Position numbers and translations under genes: made by a program. Below the pieces are notes generated by a model. It ran no database searches and was not told the DNA's origin. It saw only the letters and a list, made by a program, of their open reading frames with translations. Below, one piece after another: positions 52,101 to 62,220 of a DNA stretch of 64,000 nucleotides. Numbering within the stretch: the stretch's first letter is position 1; each line of letters starts with the position of its first letter. The DNA is taken from positions 13,762,085 to 13,826,084 of the forward strand of contig NC_064043.1 of assembly GCF_932526225.1 (NCBI RefSeq), read 5' to 3'. The stretch comes from Nematostella vectensis. Lineage: Eukaryota > Cnidaria > Anthozoa > Actiniaria > Edwardsiidae.

Positions 52101-55100
52101 AAGTTGCCACAACTTGCAAAAGCTGCCGAAAAGATGATCCAAGAAAGAGTGAGAATTGCCGAAAAAAATGTCCCAAGTGTACTAAAAGCTGCCATTAAAT
52201 TTAGTACATTTTACAAAGTTGCAGAAAAACTATTCTTTCCAAGATTTTTTAAATAATAGTTAATTATGATTCAATGAAATAGGCTTCATGTAACAACAAA
52301 ACGACGCATGCTTTTTCAGAGAGATGTTTCTTTGATAAATTCTCTTTTTGTTCCATGAACAATCGTCTTCCCAGCAAGATTTTTCAGGGGTCTTCTTTCT
52401 CGAGAAATTGTTGCTTTCTAGAGAGTACCTAGTCTAGTTCCAGCTTTTGTTAGAGTGTTGGATTCTCAGTGGCGGATTTAGGATTTTAAAATGGGGAAAG
52501 TGAGGCTTTCTTGACAGCCTCTGTCACGTATGTGTTTTTTCAGGTCTAAATAAATAAATATTACAACATGTAAGGCATTATGGTTATTTTGTTTTTTTCA
52601 AATCTCCTTTTATGGGCGCAAAAGGGGGGGGGGGATGAGCAAACATGTCAGCCCGTCACCACCCCTAGTTCCGCTACTGATCTATACGTCACTGAAAAAT
52701 CATAGAGAGGAACGCTAACTAACAAAACTGCATGTTAGTATATAGCTAACGCGCAATAGTTTGATATCAATAACAAGAAAAAAGCAAAAATTTGCACCTT
52801 TGAGTTGAATATATCCCAAAAAAATGCAGTAAAGATGCCCGGAAAGAGAAAAGTTGCCGCAAATCCTAAAAGTTGCTCAAAAGTTGCCGAGCATCTCTGT
52901 ATCGTCACCACCCCCCCCCCCCCCACCCCTCCTTCCTGGATTCTCGAGATGCCCTTTACGGACACCGGATTGTTAATAGTGTTAAGAGCAACGAAAGCAA
53001 TGTCGAAACACTACTAAAAATTGTCTGTACATAAGATTTAAACTAAATTATCACATCCCTCAGGTAACTACACGACCTTCTTTCGCAATGGGCAGCTAAT
53101 TTACCCCAACTTCACGGGGCATGGAGATCTTGTCCTCTCCTATTACTTGTTCAGTAATAGTTATGAAAAAAATGAGGAGTTGAGGGTGAAGGTAGGAAAT
53201 GCCACACTGCTGTCTGTATTCGACGAGAGCATTTATTGGCCTTTAAGTTGGAACTCATCTCGACTTCGGGTTGATGCTGATCGGGAAAAGGTGAGAAAAA
53301 TACGCGAAGACATAATACTTTGTGTGCAACCTTATCTGTAATAGTGTGAAACTTCTATTGCGTTTATAGGTCATTATCGAGGGAATAATTCGTAACAATG
53401 CAGTGTCAGGAATTGTGATTGACAGCATCAAGTTCTACGAGAAAAACGGTATGCCTGTAGTATTGTAAAGCACTTTTGCCACACACCCTGGCATTTAAAT
53501 ACACAACCAGACACGCAAATACACGTACACGCACCCAGGCACGCAAATGCACGTACACGTACCCAGACACGCAAATACACGTACACGCACCCAGACAGGC
53601 AGATACACGTACACGCACCAAGACAGGCAAATGCACGTACACGTAGATAGACACGCAAATGCACGTACACGTAGATAGACACGCAAATGCACGTACACGT
53701 AGATAGACACGCAAATGCACACAAACGCACCGAGACACGCAAATACACGTACACGCACCCAGACACGCAAATACACGTACACGCACCCAGACAGGCAGAT
53801 ACACGTACACGCACCAAGACAGGCAAATGCACGTACACGTAGATAGACACGCAAATGCACGTACACGTAGATAGACACGCAAATGCACGTACACGTAGAT
53901 AGACACGCAAATGCACACAAACGCACCCAGACACGCAAATACACGTACACGCACCCAGACACGCAAATGTACGTACACGCACCCAGACACGCAAATACAC
54001 AAACACCTTGTCATGCAAATGCACGTACACGCACCCATACACGCAAATGCACGTACACGCACCCAGACACGCAAATGCATGTACACGTAGATAGACACGC
54101 AAATGCACGTACACGCACCCAGACGCGGAAGTACACACCCAGACACTCAAATACACCTTCACGCACCCAGACATACAAATACACGTACAAACATATAGAA
54201 ACGCAAATACACGTACACGCATCCAGACACACAAATGCACAAGCACCCAGACACGCAAATGTACGTACACGCACCAAGACACGCAAATGCGAAAACACCC
54301 AGACACGCAAATTTACGTACACGCACCAAGACACGCAAATGTACGTACACACACTATGAAATTCAAAAACACGTACACGCACCAAGACTGGTAAATGCAC
54401 GTACACGCCCCCAGACACACAAATACACGTAAACGCACCCAGACAGGCAAATGCGAAAACACCCAGACACGCAAATGTACGTACACGCACCAAGACACGC
54501 AAATTTACGTACACGCACCAAGACACGCAAATGTACGTACACACACCATGACATTCAAAAACACGTACACGCACCAAGACTGGTAAATGCACGTACATGC
54601 ACCAAGACTGGTAAATGCACGTACACGCCCCCAGACACACAAATACACGTAAACGCACCCAGACAGGCAAATGCACGGAGAGGCACGCACGTACACGCCC
54701 CCAGACACGCAAATACACGTAAACGCACCCAGACAAGTTCATGCACGTACACGCACCCAAGATACAAAATGCACCTACGCACTTAATCACCCTTAGTCGC
54801 CGTACACGCGGTGAGACACGCAAATGCACGCGCAAATACATGGTCTTAAGACTCACAATCTTGAATTTGTATGTTCGACAACAGCTTCTTCTTGCCCGCC
54901 ACTCTTGACTCCGTCGAATGGCACGATGAACTGTACACAAGACAGCACTGCTGTAGGCACCGTGTGTGTCTTTGGCTGCGAAGGTGGTCGGCGAGTCGTC
55001 GGATCTACGGAGAGGCGGTGTCAGCCGACCGGTGAATGGTCAGGTGTTCAGCCCGCATGCCAAAGTAAGCCTGTGGTGTGTATCTGCTTCTTACCCAGAC

Positions 55101-58100
55101 TCCTTTTCAGTTTGAGCTGGGAGCGAATATTTCACAGGAGACCATAAACGTCTTTCTCATAACTTCATCCTTTAGTCTTGGTAAGACAAACTTGTATCAA
55201 AAATATATTTTTCCAATGTCTCCATCTCTTAGCCCTATTAATGCTGCTATAAATGCTGTTTTCCAATGTCTCTAGCCCTATTAATGCTGCTATTTTTTCC
55301 CATTCTCTATTTCTTAGCCACGATTAGACTAACTGAGGGGTACACCCACATGGATGGCGACGTTGAAATACAAGTCGACGGTCGATGGGGAAAGATTTGC
55401 ATTGGCGCAAGATGGATACAGGAAGAATTAGTCGCCATGTTAACCTGCCGATATTTTGGATACGAGGGGGGTGCATACCTAATTACGTCACCATGGCAAC
55501 GCATACCTTGTGATGCCTGGATGGATCTAAGGTCATGTGACGGCACCGAAGCATCGGTTACTGAATGTGTTGGAACATTCGATCGGTACATCTGTCCCTA
55601 TCACAGAAAACTGGCAGTGAATTGCAATAAGGCACCATGTATGTAAGGGAATTCAAACATTATCAAATGGAATGCTTAGTACGGGTTAGGTGTCTCCATA
55701 GCTCAAATAAACATCGCGAAACGTGATCAAATGTGCTTCATATTTCACTCGTCGTGTAGGTACGGACTGCTCCACGCAGTTTACAATCATGAGTGTGAGT
55801 AGTGTATGTGTAAGCAGTGTCACTAAAGATGTTACCATTCGTCAGCATCCTCAAACGTCTTTCTTTGAGAAGGGACGAGGGGTTCAATGCCCCAAATACT
55901 GTACAGAGATATGGACCAGCGGGGCTCCCCATTATAGAGCCATAGGACAGTGTCACTGAGATATCGCGAAATTGTAGTTACTATGGCATAAATGACTTCC
56001 AATTAATGTTTGTGACCTCTTCTCAGTCTTCTCTGTTTTTTAGGTCCCGGCAATTGTTCTTGCTCCGGTGAGGCCGTAAATGAGATCAGATGTAGGAAGC
56101 AAGATATCCTGCCACAAGAACTGATACTCATTCCCTACTACACAGAGAAAGTGTAAGTACAATGTTACCATAGCTGTTACTCTATGGCTGTACTCATCAG
56201 TGTGTAAGTACAATGTTATCATAGCTGTTACTCTATGACTATACTCAACAGTGTGAAAGTACAATGTTATCATAGCTGTTACTCTATGACTGTACTCATC
56301 AGTGTAAAAGTACAATGTTATCATAGCTGTTACTCTATGACTATACTCATCAGTGTGAAAGTACAATGTTATCATAGCTGTTACTCTAAGACTGTATTCA
56401 TCAGTGTGTAAGTACAATGTTACCATTGCTATTACTCTATGACTGTACTCATCAGTGTGCAAGCACAATGTTACTAAAGATATTACTCTATGACTATACT
56501 CCTCAGTGTGTAAGTACAATGTTATCATAGCTATTACTCTATGACTGTACTCGTCAGTGTGAGTAACAAACGCCCCGGACGTTTATTAGATCACTTATTG
56601 TACGTGGAAAGAGGGGGTGCTGAATTACAGAGGATGTCTTGAGAGGTTCCCGGTCTCTTGATTCTGTCAAACTTTGAGATTTGGGAACATGAAAATATGG
56701 ATGACAAATATGGTGGAGGCTTTTCATAGAGGTCCTTAAGAAAATTCACTAAAGAACGTCAGCCAAATTCAACTGTTCATAGAAGTATTCAACATTAGAA
56801 TTCAGCCCTGTGTTTATTTATTACCTGTTATCCCCACATAACTCCCCTGTTATCCCCACACAACCTACACGCAGATCAAGCAAGTCCTTTGTGTTGTTTA
56901 TAATTTGGGTGGTTTTCTTTCAGACACATACATGGAGTGGACTGGAGTATGTTGAAAAGTATAATGGAAAACCCGGCGAATAGCAAAAAACGCCTTAACA
57001 TTCGGTTGCTGTAAGTATGAGATCTCCCGACACATATTAGACATATAGGCTATTAATTAAGTATAAATTGGGCCTTCGCCGTTGCTTTGTACTCTTAACC
57101 CAAAGTATTTCCTTCACGACACTTATGTAAACAACTATATTTTTTTTGTTATACAAACGACTCGTAAATTGCGCGCTCTGATTGGTCAAGTGTCCATGTG
57201 TTATAAGAGGACACACCCACGCTTGGCGACAGAATGCGCGCGCGTGCTCCCAAAAACTAGATTGTTTACATCCTGTTGCGTGTCCGCGACAGGATCATGC
57301 AGTCTCGGTACATGAACCCCCGCCGATCTGGATGAAACTTGGCCAGTTTGATGTGCTCCCCAGAGGACCTCCACACCTCCAACGGTTTGAAGTTTGAATG
57401 AATTCGGGGGAAGTTAGACCACCCCGCTTGTTTTGGGCCTCAAATGACCTTGAAATTCCTTTGAACATGGCTCCATTTCCGCTGATCTCAAGCATACGCG
57501 TTTTATGAAATATCAATGACACTTACTATGATTGTTTCCACATATCTATAGAGCTTGTATACGGAAGGCCATTTAATTTGGTTAAATTTCAAGATGTCAC
57601 GACCTGTCAATCAAATCTCCAAGCGCCTTGAGCGCCTAATTTTTAGGCTAAAATATATCCAATGGACCTATCAACACATAATAGCCACTCATACCAGATG
57701 AAAGAAGGGTTATCGAACTTTCAAAATGTGCAATCAAATTTCTGGGCACTTCTATTGTCGCCCTGTGACGTCATCGCGAATATGAGGTACTCGGCACAGG
57801 GATCCCGCGTCATTCTTTCATGTTATTTGCTCCTTATGGTCGAACACAAATGTTAAATGTTTTTCCCCTTAACCACAACATATGTGTACTACATAAATAA
57901 AATAATATGATTTACATGATCTGGAAATATTTGAGAAGTGCTTGTGATAAAATGGTGCGTAAAATGACGAATTTGGGACACAGGGATCCCTAGATGATTT
58001 TTTGTTAGCATACGCGTTGCGGGAAGTTTCAAGCATCGGAAAATAGGCTCAAATTATCACATCAGATAATTTCTCCTGTTTCAGTCCTAATTCTACTAAT

Positions 58101-61100
58101 TTTCACAGAACGATTATTTACACAGGGTAAACGGAGGAAAAAAGAATTGTCATTTTTTACATACACCGCCGGCAAAACTTTTAATTTTGTTTTTGTATTT
58201 TTTGCTTTTGTTTCAGTCGTAATTCGAGTAATGTTTACTTAATAATTATGATTCAGCTACCGGGAGTCAATCTGTTGTTCCAAAGCGTCTTCACACTTGG
58301 TGTTGATTCGTGCGATGTAAATGGCAACCGAGTTAACTTGCTCTTTTGCGGCGTTTTGCCAAACTTCTTGCGGTCGTTCCTCTAAAGACCCTAGTTTAAA
58401 AGAGTTCTTGCCATTGCTATCATGTAAGAAGGATGTCGGTGCACACTTAGCGCGGCTGAACGTCGCCAGGCGCGATATAACAACCGAGTCGGCGCTGACT
58501 TTAGAAAGAACTGGGAACTTTGAGGCTAGTGAGACACAGAAAACCTTTTGTCCAAAACACCGCGACGCCCTTGGGATTCAGTGGAAACCGGGGGTGAAAT
58601 GCCAACATCCTTTATCGCAAGCTTCGAAAATGCGACAGAGCATCAAGGTATCAAGGGAAGTGTGGCAGTTCTGGAATGTTCTTGTTCCTGTCGGATCAGG
58701 TAAGCATTGCGGTGGTCAATAATAAGTCATCTTTGGATTTCGGTTTCATTTCTAAAACAGGTTATGTTTTTTTTTCAAAAGCTATATGTAAGAAGTGCCG
58801 TGTTGCTCAAAGTTTGGGAGTCCGAAAACACAGATCGCCCAAAGACAAAGAGGGGTAAGTCTGTGAAACAACAACGTTTTCTATTTTGATAGGGGGGTAG
58901 CCTGGTCTACAGAGACTAAAAGTGCTTCACCCGAACTCCAAGCAATATGTACACTTTTTGGCGAAAAAAAAATGACCCAGCTGTCCCTAAATAGCGCGCG
59001 GGTTGTTATCTCGCTCAACTAACCCGTAATACAAGCAATAGTGTCTTCCGATAAAAAGGGGTCTCATTTTACGGCACCACGATGTCTCAGCGAACATAAC
59101 ACTTGTATTTACAGAAGCCACGTTTAGGTTTGGTTGGGTTTGGTTGGGGTGGGGTGGGATGGGATGGGAGGTCCGACGGAAACCTCAACCGTTAAAAGAC
59201 AGAAGAATCTATTAGAATCCGAGATATTTAACAGGCCATCTGCTCTAAATTATCAATCACATCCTCAAAGAAACTTTCAATAGTCACACTGCTTTCAATA
59301 TTTTGAAATATTTTTCGTTAAAAATCATCGGAGATTGTTATGTAATCGACCGAAAGTAAACTGGCGACAATGCGGCTTACGTTTTATTTGTTCGTTTGTT
59401 TTCAGTCTGAACTAGTAATTGAACCGCCACTAGTGCCACAGGCCAGCACATCAGCCTCCTCTGCCAATACGATAAAAATAATGACAAAATGCTTTTGTTA
59501 TAATTGCGTTTTTTGTTGTTGTTGTTTTTCAGTCTAAGCTATTGAACCGCAACAGGCCAGCACATCTGCGTCATCCGTAGAAGCACTTTCTCCTGTAAGT
59601 AACTCTATGTTGCTCATGACGGGTGCAGCGCAGTATTACAGTTCTTGCGTTTACTTATTATCGTGTTGTTATTTTTTCTTTACAGCGTTGTTTAGAAGGT
59701 GAAACTAGTAAGAGTGTCAATGTGTTAATCGGGTCGTCATCTTCCGCTGGCCTAGAAAACACCTCGGCAAAGTGGGATCAAACACCCAAGCACAGGCTTA
59801 CCAACGTCACAGTCAGTCTCCAGTTAATCCCAGTACTATTTTGAATAATTTTCACGATTGATCAACCTGTAATTTTTCTATAATTGTCTTATATCCTAGA
59901 ATAAGGTCACAGTAATCTCTCATTGCTTTGGGATGTGTATTACTATTATTACCTATTATCATAGTCTAGGACTAAATTGCATGGGTGGTCAGCAAACATA
60001 TAGGAATTTATACATATTTGTAAGTGACAAATTGGGCAAGACGTTCAGTCCTAGGAATCGGACGTTCACACCTAGTTGAGCTCGAGCGTAGCCCATAGCC
60101 GTGGTCAACCCTTGAGTACTGGGGTAGCAGGTGCTCAAGAAAACCAAACGATGTATGCTTGAGATGATATTGCGGCACGCATTATAGCGGCTCTAGTGTT
60201 CCAATTGCTGACTAGGTTATTGACTAACACAGCAAACAACAAGGGGGCAAGTCTTGTACCTTGTGGGATGCCATCTATAGGATATACAGGATCCGATATT
60301 GTGCTACCTATTTTTACCCGCTGGGAGCTGTTGGTTAGGAAAGCCCTTATCCATCTTATTAACATCTCATCTACTACTAAGTTGTGTAGTTCATGGACCA
60401 AGACAGAGTGATCAACTCTCTGACCAGCGAGACCTTTAATCTCATTCCACTACCTCTCTACCATTCTACTACCTGATGTTACTATTTTTTGAGGGCTGCA
60501 ACCTTTCGCTCGTAGAATTTACGCTTGCATACCTTACACGGGATCCCTGTGTCGAATAAGTCATATTCACGATGACGTCACAGGGCGACGATAGAAGTGC
60601 CCAGAAATTTTATTGCAGATTTTGAAAGTCCTATAACCCTTCTTTCATCTGGTATGAGTGATTTTTGCGTGTTGATAGGACCATTGTAGATATTTTGGCT
60701 TAAATATTGACTATTTTAGAGGCTCTTGAAATCCAGAGAAATTGGAGATTTGATTGACAGGTAGTGACATCTTGAAATTTAACCAAATTAAATGGCCTTC
60801 CGTATACAAGCTCTAAAGAACTAATAAAGCTCTAATAAAACGCGTATGCTTGAGAGCAAAGGAGAATGCAGACATTTTCAAAGGAATTTCAAGGTCATTT
60901 GAGGCCCAAAATAAGGGGGTGGTCTAACTCCCCCGAATTCATTCAAACTTCAAACTGTTCGAGCAGGTCCTCTGTGGAGCACATCTAACTGACCAAGTTT
61001 CATCCAGATCGGCGGGGGATCATGTACCGCGACTGCATGGTCCTGTCGCGGACACGCACTTTAAAACAATGTTATTGTTGTATAAAACAAATAGATAACT

Positions 61101-61628
61101 ATTTGTTAAAAGATATCAATCGAACCAATATTGTTTGTACATGATAACAATTAAGCTTTGTGCTTTGTCCTTTAGTGAGTTTTCGGATGCCGGTATTACT
61201 AGAATTCCAAAGGGGACTTTCACCTCACTCTATTCATTAGAATCTTTGTAAGTATATTTAGTATTTCTTTATTTTACAACCGAACTAAAAACAAAGCTAT
61301 TAACGGGCAATAATCAGGGTTCTTCCTCGAAAGAGTTGAAAAAAATTCCCGTTCTCTTAATCGTTGGAGAACAGTGGCAATCATGTACGTATCGTAATAG
61401 TCAATGGAATACTCAAATAAGTATAGCATCTCCCAGCCCTCTTGCCCTGAGCGCATCAGGTCACGGTAAACTCCATGCGCCATTTAGATGCGTCAGTCAG
61501 TGCGAAGTCAGGATAAGCCCCATTAAATGTACCGCGACGTTTCTTTCAATATTCAGGTATTTGCCTTGGAACAGGGTAGAGTCGCTGTCAAGCATCGAGG
61601 ACGGCGCCTTTCGGGAAAAAGGATATGG
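43114..61628 (+). CDS. MAM-sushi-SRCR-leucine-rich-repeat protein, 3' end not in window
   Basis: Exons join in frame: 43114-43162, 43278-43376, 53064-53290, 53370-53448, 54885-55064, 55318-55638, 56044-56152, 56924-57010, 61176-61247, 61557-61628. Exon 1 encodes the signal peptide MAWSLLLLLLKVLLIQG. Exons 2-4 encode a MAM domain (SCEFNKDFCGW start, ending VIDSIKFYE). Exon 5 is one sushi/CCP domain (SCPPLLTPSNG...CVFGCEGG...GEWSGVQPAC). Exon 6 is one SRCR domain (IRLTEGY...GRWGKICIGARW...LTCRYFGY). Exon 7 gives an LRR amino cap (PGNCSCSGE...IRCRKQDILP); the following exons give leucine-rich repeats, the last two being exactly 72 bp with phase 2, the classic one-repeat exon. Such proteins act outside the cell in adhesion or recognition; a later transmembrane or 7TM segment is possible but unseen. 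Intron 2 (9.7 kb) holds the large satellite. Confidence 0.8.
44197..44251 (-). ncRNA. Type I hammerhead ribozyme, intact core (copy 1)
   Basis: Read on the minus strand: helix I strand GGCUAUGCCAUG, core CUGACGA, helix II GUCC-UAAUAA-GGAC, core GAAA, a three-pair helix III ACA-GC-UGU, cleavage triplet GUC, then helix I strand CAUGGUUGCC. CCAUG pairs with CAUGG and GGC with GCC. All invariant core bases are present. Predicted cleavage lies between 44207 and 44206. The very short helix III and the palindrome ACAGCUGU suggest dimer-assisted cleavage. Confidence 0.85.
44551..44608 (-). ncRNA. Hammerhead ribozyme, mutated core (copy 2)
   Basis: This copy keeps helix I, CUGACGA and the GUC triplet, but the invariant GAAA reads GGAA and helix II has become GUCUCA...UGAGGAC with a bulge. 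It is expected to be inactive or severely impaired. Confidence 0.75.
44926..44980 (+). ncRNA. Type I hammerhead ribozyme, intact core (inverted copy)
   Basis: Plus-strand GGCUAUGCCAUG, CUGACGA, GUCC-UAAAAA-GGAC, GAAA, ACA-GC-UGU with GUC, then CAUGGUUGCC. Cleavage is predicted between 44970 and 44971. Just upstream the helix I strand CCGGCTATG is repeated three times (44895-44930). The opposite orientation to copies 1 and 2 means a transcript of either strand of this intron contains at least one intact ribozyme; this copy lies in the sense strand of the MAM-LRR gene. Confidence 0.85.
45479..46411. other. Satellite block with open frames on both strands
   Basis: Within the G-rich satellite several frames stay open for 60-80 codons (plus: HDHRPIQGG-type; minus: WMGLRSCPSPLGW-type). 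They follow from the stop-poor repeat unit and have no start context or conservation argument. The block is kept as a note so that these frames are not annotated as genes. Confidence 0.7.
50661..50737. repeat. 77-bp hairpin insert in the satellite, copy 1
   Basis: CATCCTCGGAAACCCCTGG at the left is complementary to the right end CTGGGTTTCCGAGGATG; arms are about 29 bp around the loop ATAATGTTTCACTCG. Confidence 0.75.
51032..51108. repeat. 77-bp hairpin insert in the satellite, copy 2
   Basis: The same hairpin as at 50661-50737 with a few changes, 371 bases downstream and in the same satellite context, so the pair arose by array duplication rather than two insertions. Confidence 0.75.
51315..51369 (-). 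ncRNA. Type I hammerhead ribozyme, intact core (copy 4)
   Basis: A truncated cassette (51263-51370) near the far edge of the satellite carries a minus-strand motif identical in all core and helix elements to copy 1: CUGACGA, GUCC-UAAUAA-GGAC, GAAA, ACAGCUGUC and CAUGGUUGCC. The sequence between the cassette start and the motif is shortened (the segment with CACCAGTCGGGCC is missing). Confidence 0.85.
53505..54790. repeat. 28-bp minisatellite in intron 4 of the MAM-LRR gene
   Basis: The unit ACGCAAATGCACGTACACGC followed by ACCCAGAC repeats about 45 times, with a variant ending ACGTAGATAGAC that occurs in runs of three. Block-level duplication is visible (53620-53745 and 53805-53925). Long frames are open on both strands (up to 309 codons on the minus strand) only because the unit lacks stops. 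Confidence 0.93.
55760..55959 (+). other. Candidate alternative terminal exon of the MAM-LRR gene
   Basis: After acceptor TCGTGTAG the frame set by exon 6 stays open for 66 codons and ends at TGA 55957-55959. It contains six cysteines (TDCSTQF, VQCPKYCTEIW, GQC) with a faint resemblance to the start of an LCCL domain. Splicing exon 6 straight to 56044 is also in frame, so this exon may create a short secreted isoform or be a decayed domain exon. No good donor in the right phase is seen. Confidence 0.35.
56151..56575. repeat. 51-bp minisatellite made from the donor of the LRR-cap exon
   Basis: About eight units of 51 bp begin GTGTAAGTACAATGTTA. The first unit is the true donor of exon 56044-56152 (GT of the unit at 56151 is exonic, the intron starts GTAAGTAC). 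Later units retain GTGTAAGTAC or GTGAAAGTAC, so several duplicate strong donor sites follow the real one. Confidence 0.9.
58321..58854 (+). CDS. Cys/His-rich hypothetical protein inside the long-inverted-repeat element, fragment
   Basis: Two exons, 58321-58699 and 58761-58854, join in frame across a GT-AG intron. The product starts MATELTCSFAAFCQ and contains LLSCKKDVGAHLARLNVARR, CPKHRDALGIQWKPGVKCQH and AICKKCR, a spacing of Cys and His that suggests zinc binding. No further in-frame exon is found: the acceptors at 59404 and 59531 lead into stops. The family is not recognised; it may be cargo or a component of the surrounding element. Confidence 0.4.
60135..60430 (-). pseudogene. Non-LTR retrotransposon reverse-transcriptase fragment
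   Basis: The minus-strand frame reads HSVLVHELHNL, WIRAFLTNSSQRVKIG and GIPQGTRLAPLLFAVLVN, the conserved middle RT block of CR1/jockey-like elements. The catalytic Y-x-D-D block that should follow is absent and the frame ends, so this is a dead fragment nested in the inverted-repeat element. Confidence 0.8.
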
Positions 61629-61880
61629 GTGAGCGAGATAGCAACCGGGGGGGGGGGGGGGAGAGGGGAAGGGGAAGTAGAGGACGGCGCCTTTCAACCG
61701 GGGGGGGGGGGGAGGGAGGGGAAGCAGAGGACGGCTCCTTTTGGGAAGAAGGATATGGGTGAGCAAGACAGCAACCGTGGGTGGGGGGGAAGAGAAGTAG
61801 AGGATGGCGCCTTTCGGGAAGAAGGATATGGGTGAACAAGACAGCAACCGGGGGTGGGGGGGGGGGGGGGAGGGGAAGTA
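61597..61880. repeat. Tandem repeat made from the donor end of a 72-bp LRR exon
   Basis: The last ~32 bases of exon 61557-61628 plus its donor (GAGGACGGCGCCTTTCGGGA ... GGATATGG then GTGAGC) recur at 61680 (truncated), 61728 and 61800, separated by G runs and AAG(C/T)AGAGG. Three of the four units keep a usable GTGAGC or GTGAAC donor. Confidence 0.85.
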
Positions 61881-62220
61881 TGGATGAATGGATGGATGAT
61901 GTATGGATGAATATGGATGAGCTAGGCAGCGATCGGAGGGACATAGAATTTACATCTTGTTTCTATCAAGGGAGGGGACGGGGGACTAAGAAATTACAAA
62001 GCTGTATCAAAACTACACAAGGAAACATTTTGGCAATAGAACAATATAAACGTTATTTTTTCCGGGTAATCACGTACTAGGTGAAGCTCGTCTGTGATTG
62101 GTCCATTTGCTGTTCTTTCATTTCCGATTCTATATGGTGTAGCATGTTTTATGTTTACGCCACAGCGAGAAACGACTTCCAAGCACAAAGCAAACCAACA
62201 CAACGAAACGACGTATTAGC

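Larger units (their letters stand above)
57128..61110. mobile_element. Candidate DNA element with ~600-bp terminal inverted repeats
   Basis: The left region 57128-57810 and the reverse complement of 60535-61110 align along their length: GCGTGTCCGCGACAGGA, CCGCCGATCTGGATGAAACTTG, GAATTCGGGGGAAGTTAGAC, GTATACGGAAGGCCATTTAAT and GGGCACTTCTATTGTCGCCC on the left each have close counterparts on the right. The interior (57811-60534) holds a Cys-rich two-exon frame and, nested, a reverse-transcriptase fragment. No transposase is recognised. Two inverted copies of a shorter repeat flanking unrelated DNA is the alternative. Confidence 0.6.

Noticed and set aside
53406-54940. Long minus-strand frames of 246-309 codons
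   Set aside because: They are generated by the 28-bp minisatellite; the real exons on the plus strand are on either side.
56040-56528. 162-codon minus-strand frame with a 17-residue repeat
   Set aside because: It follows from the 51-bp repeat whose unit is divisible by three; the sense strand is an exon and its duplicated donor.
59404-59835. Further exons of the Cys/His-rich gene
   Set aside because: Acceptor-like TTTTCAG and TTTACAG sites are present, but every join to the preceding exon meets an early stop, so they were left out.
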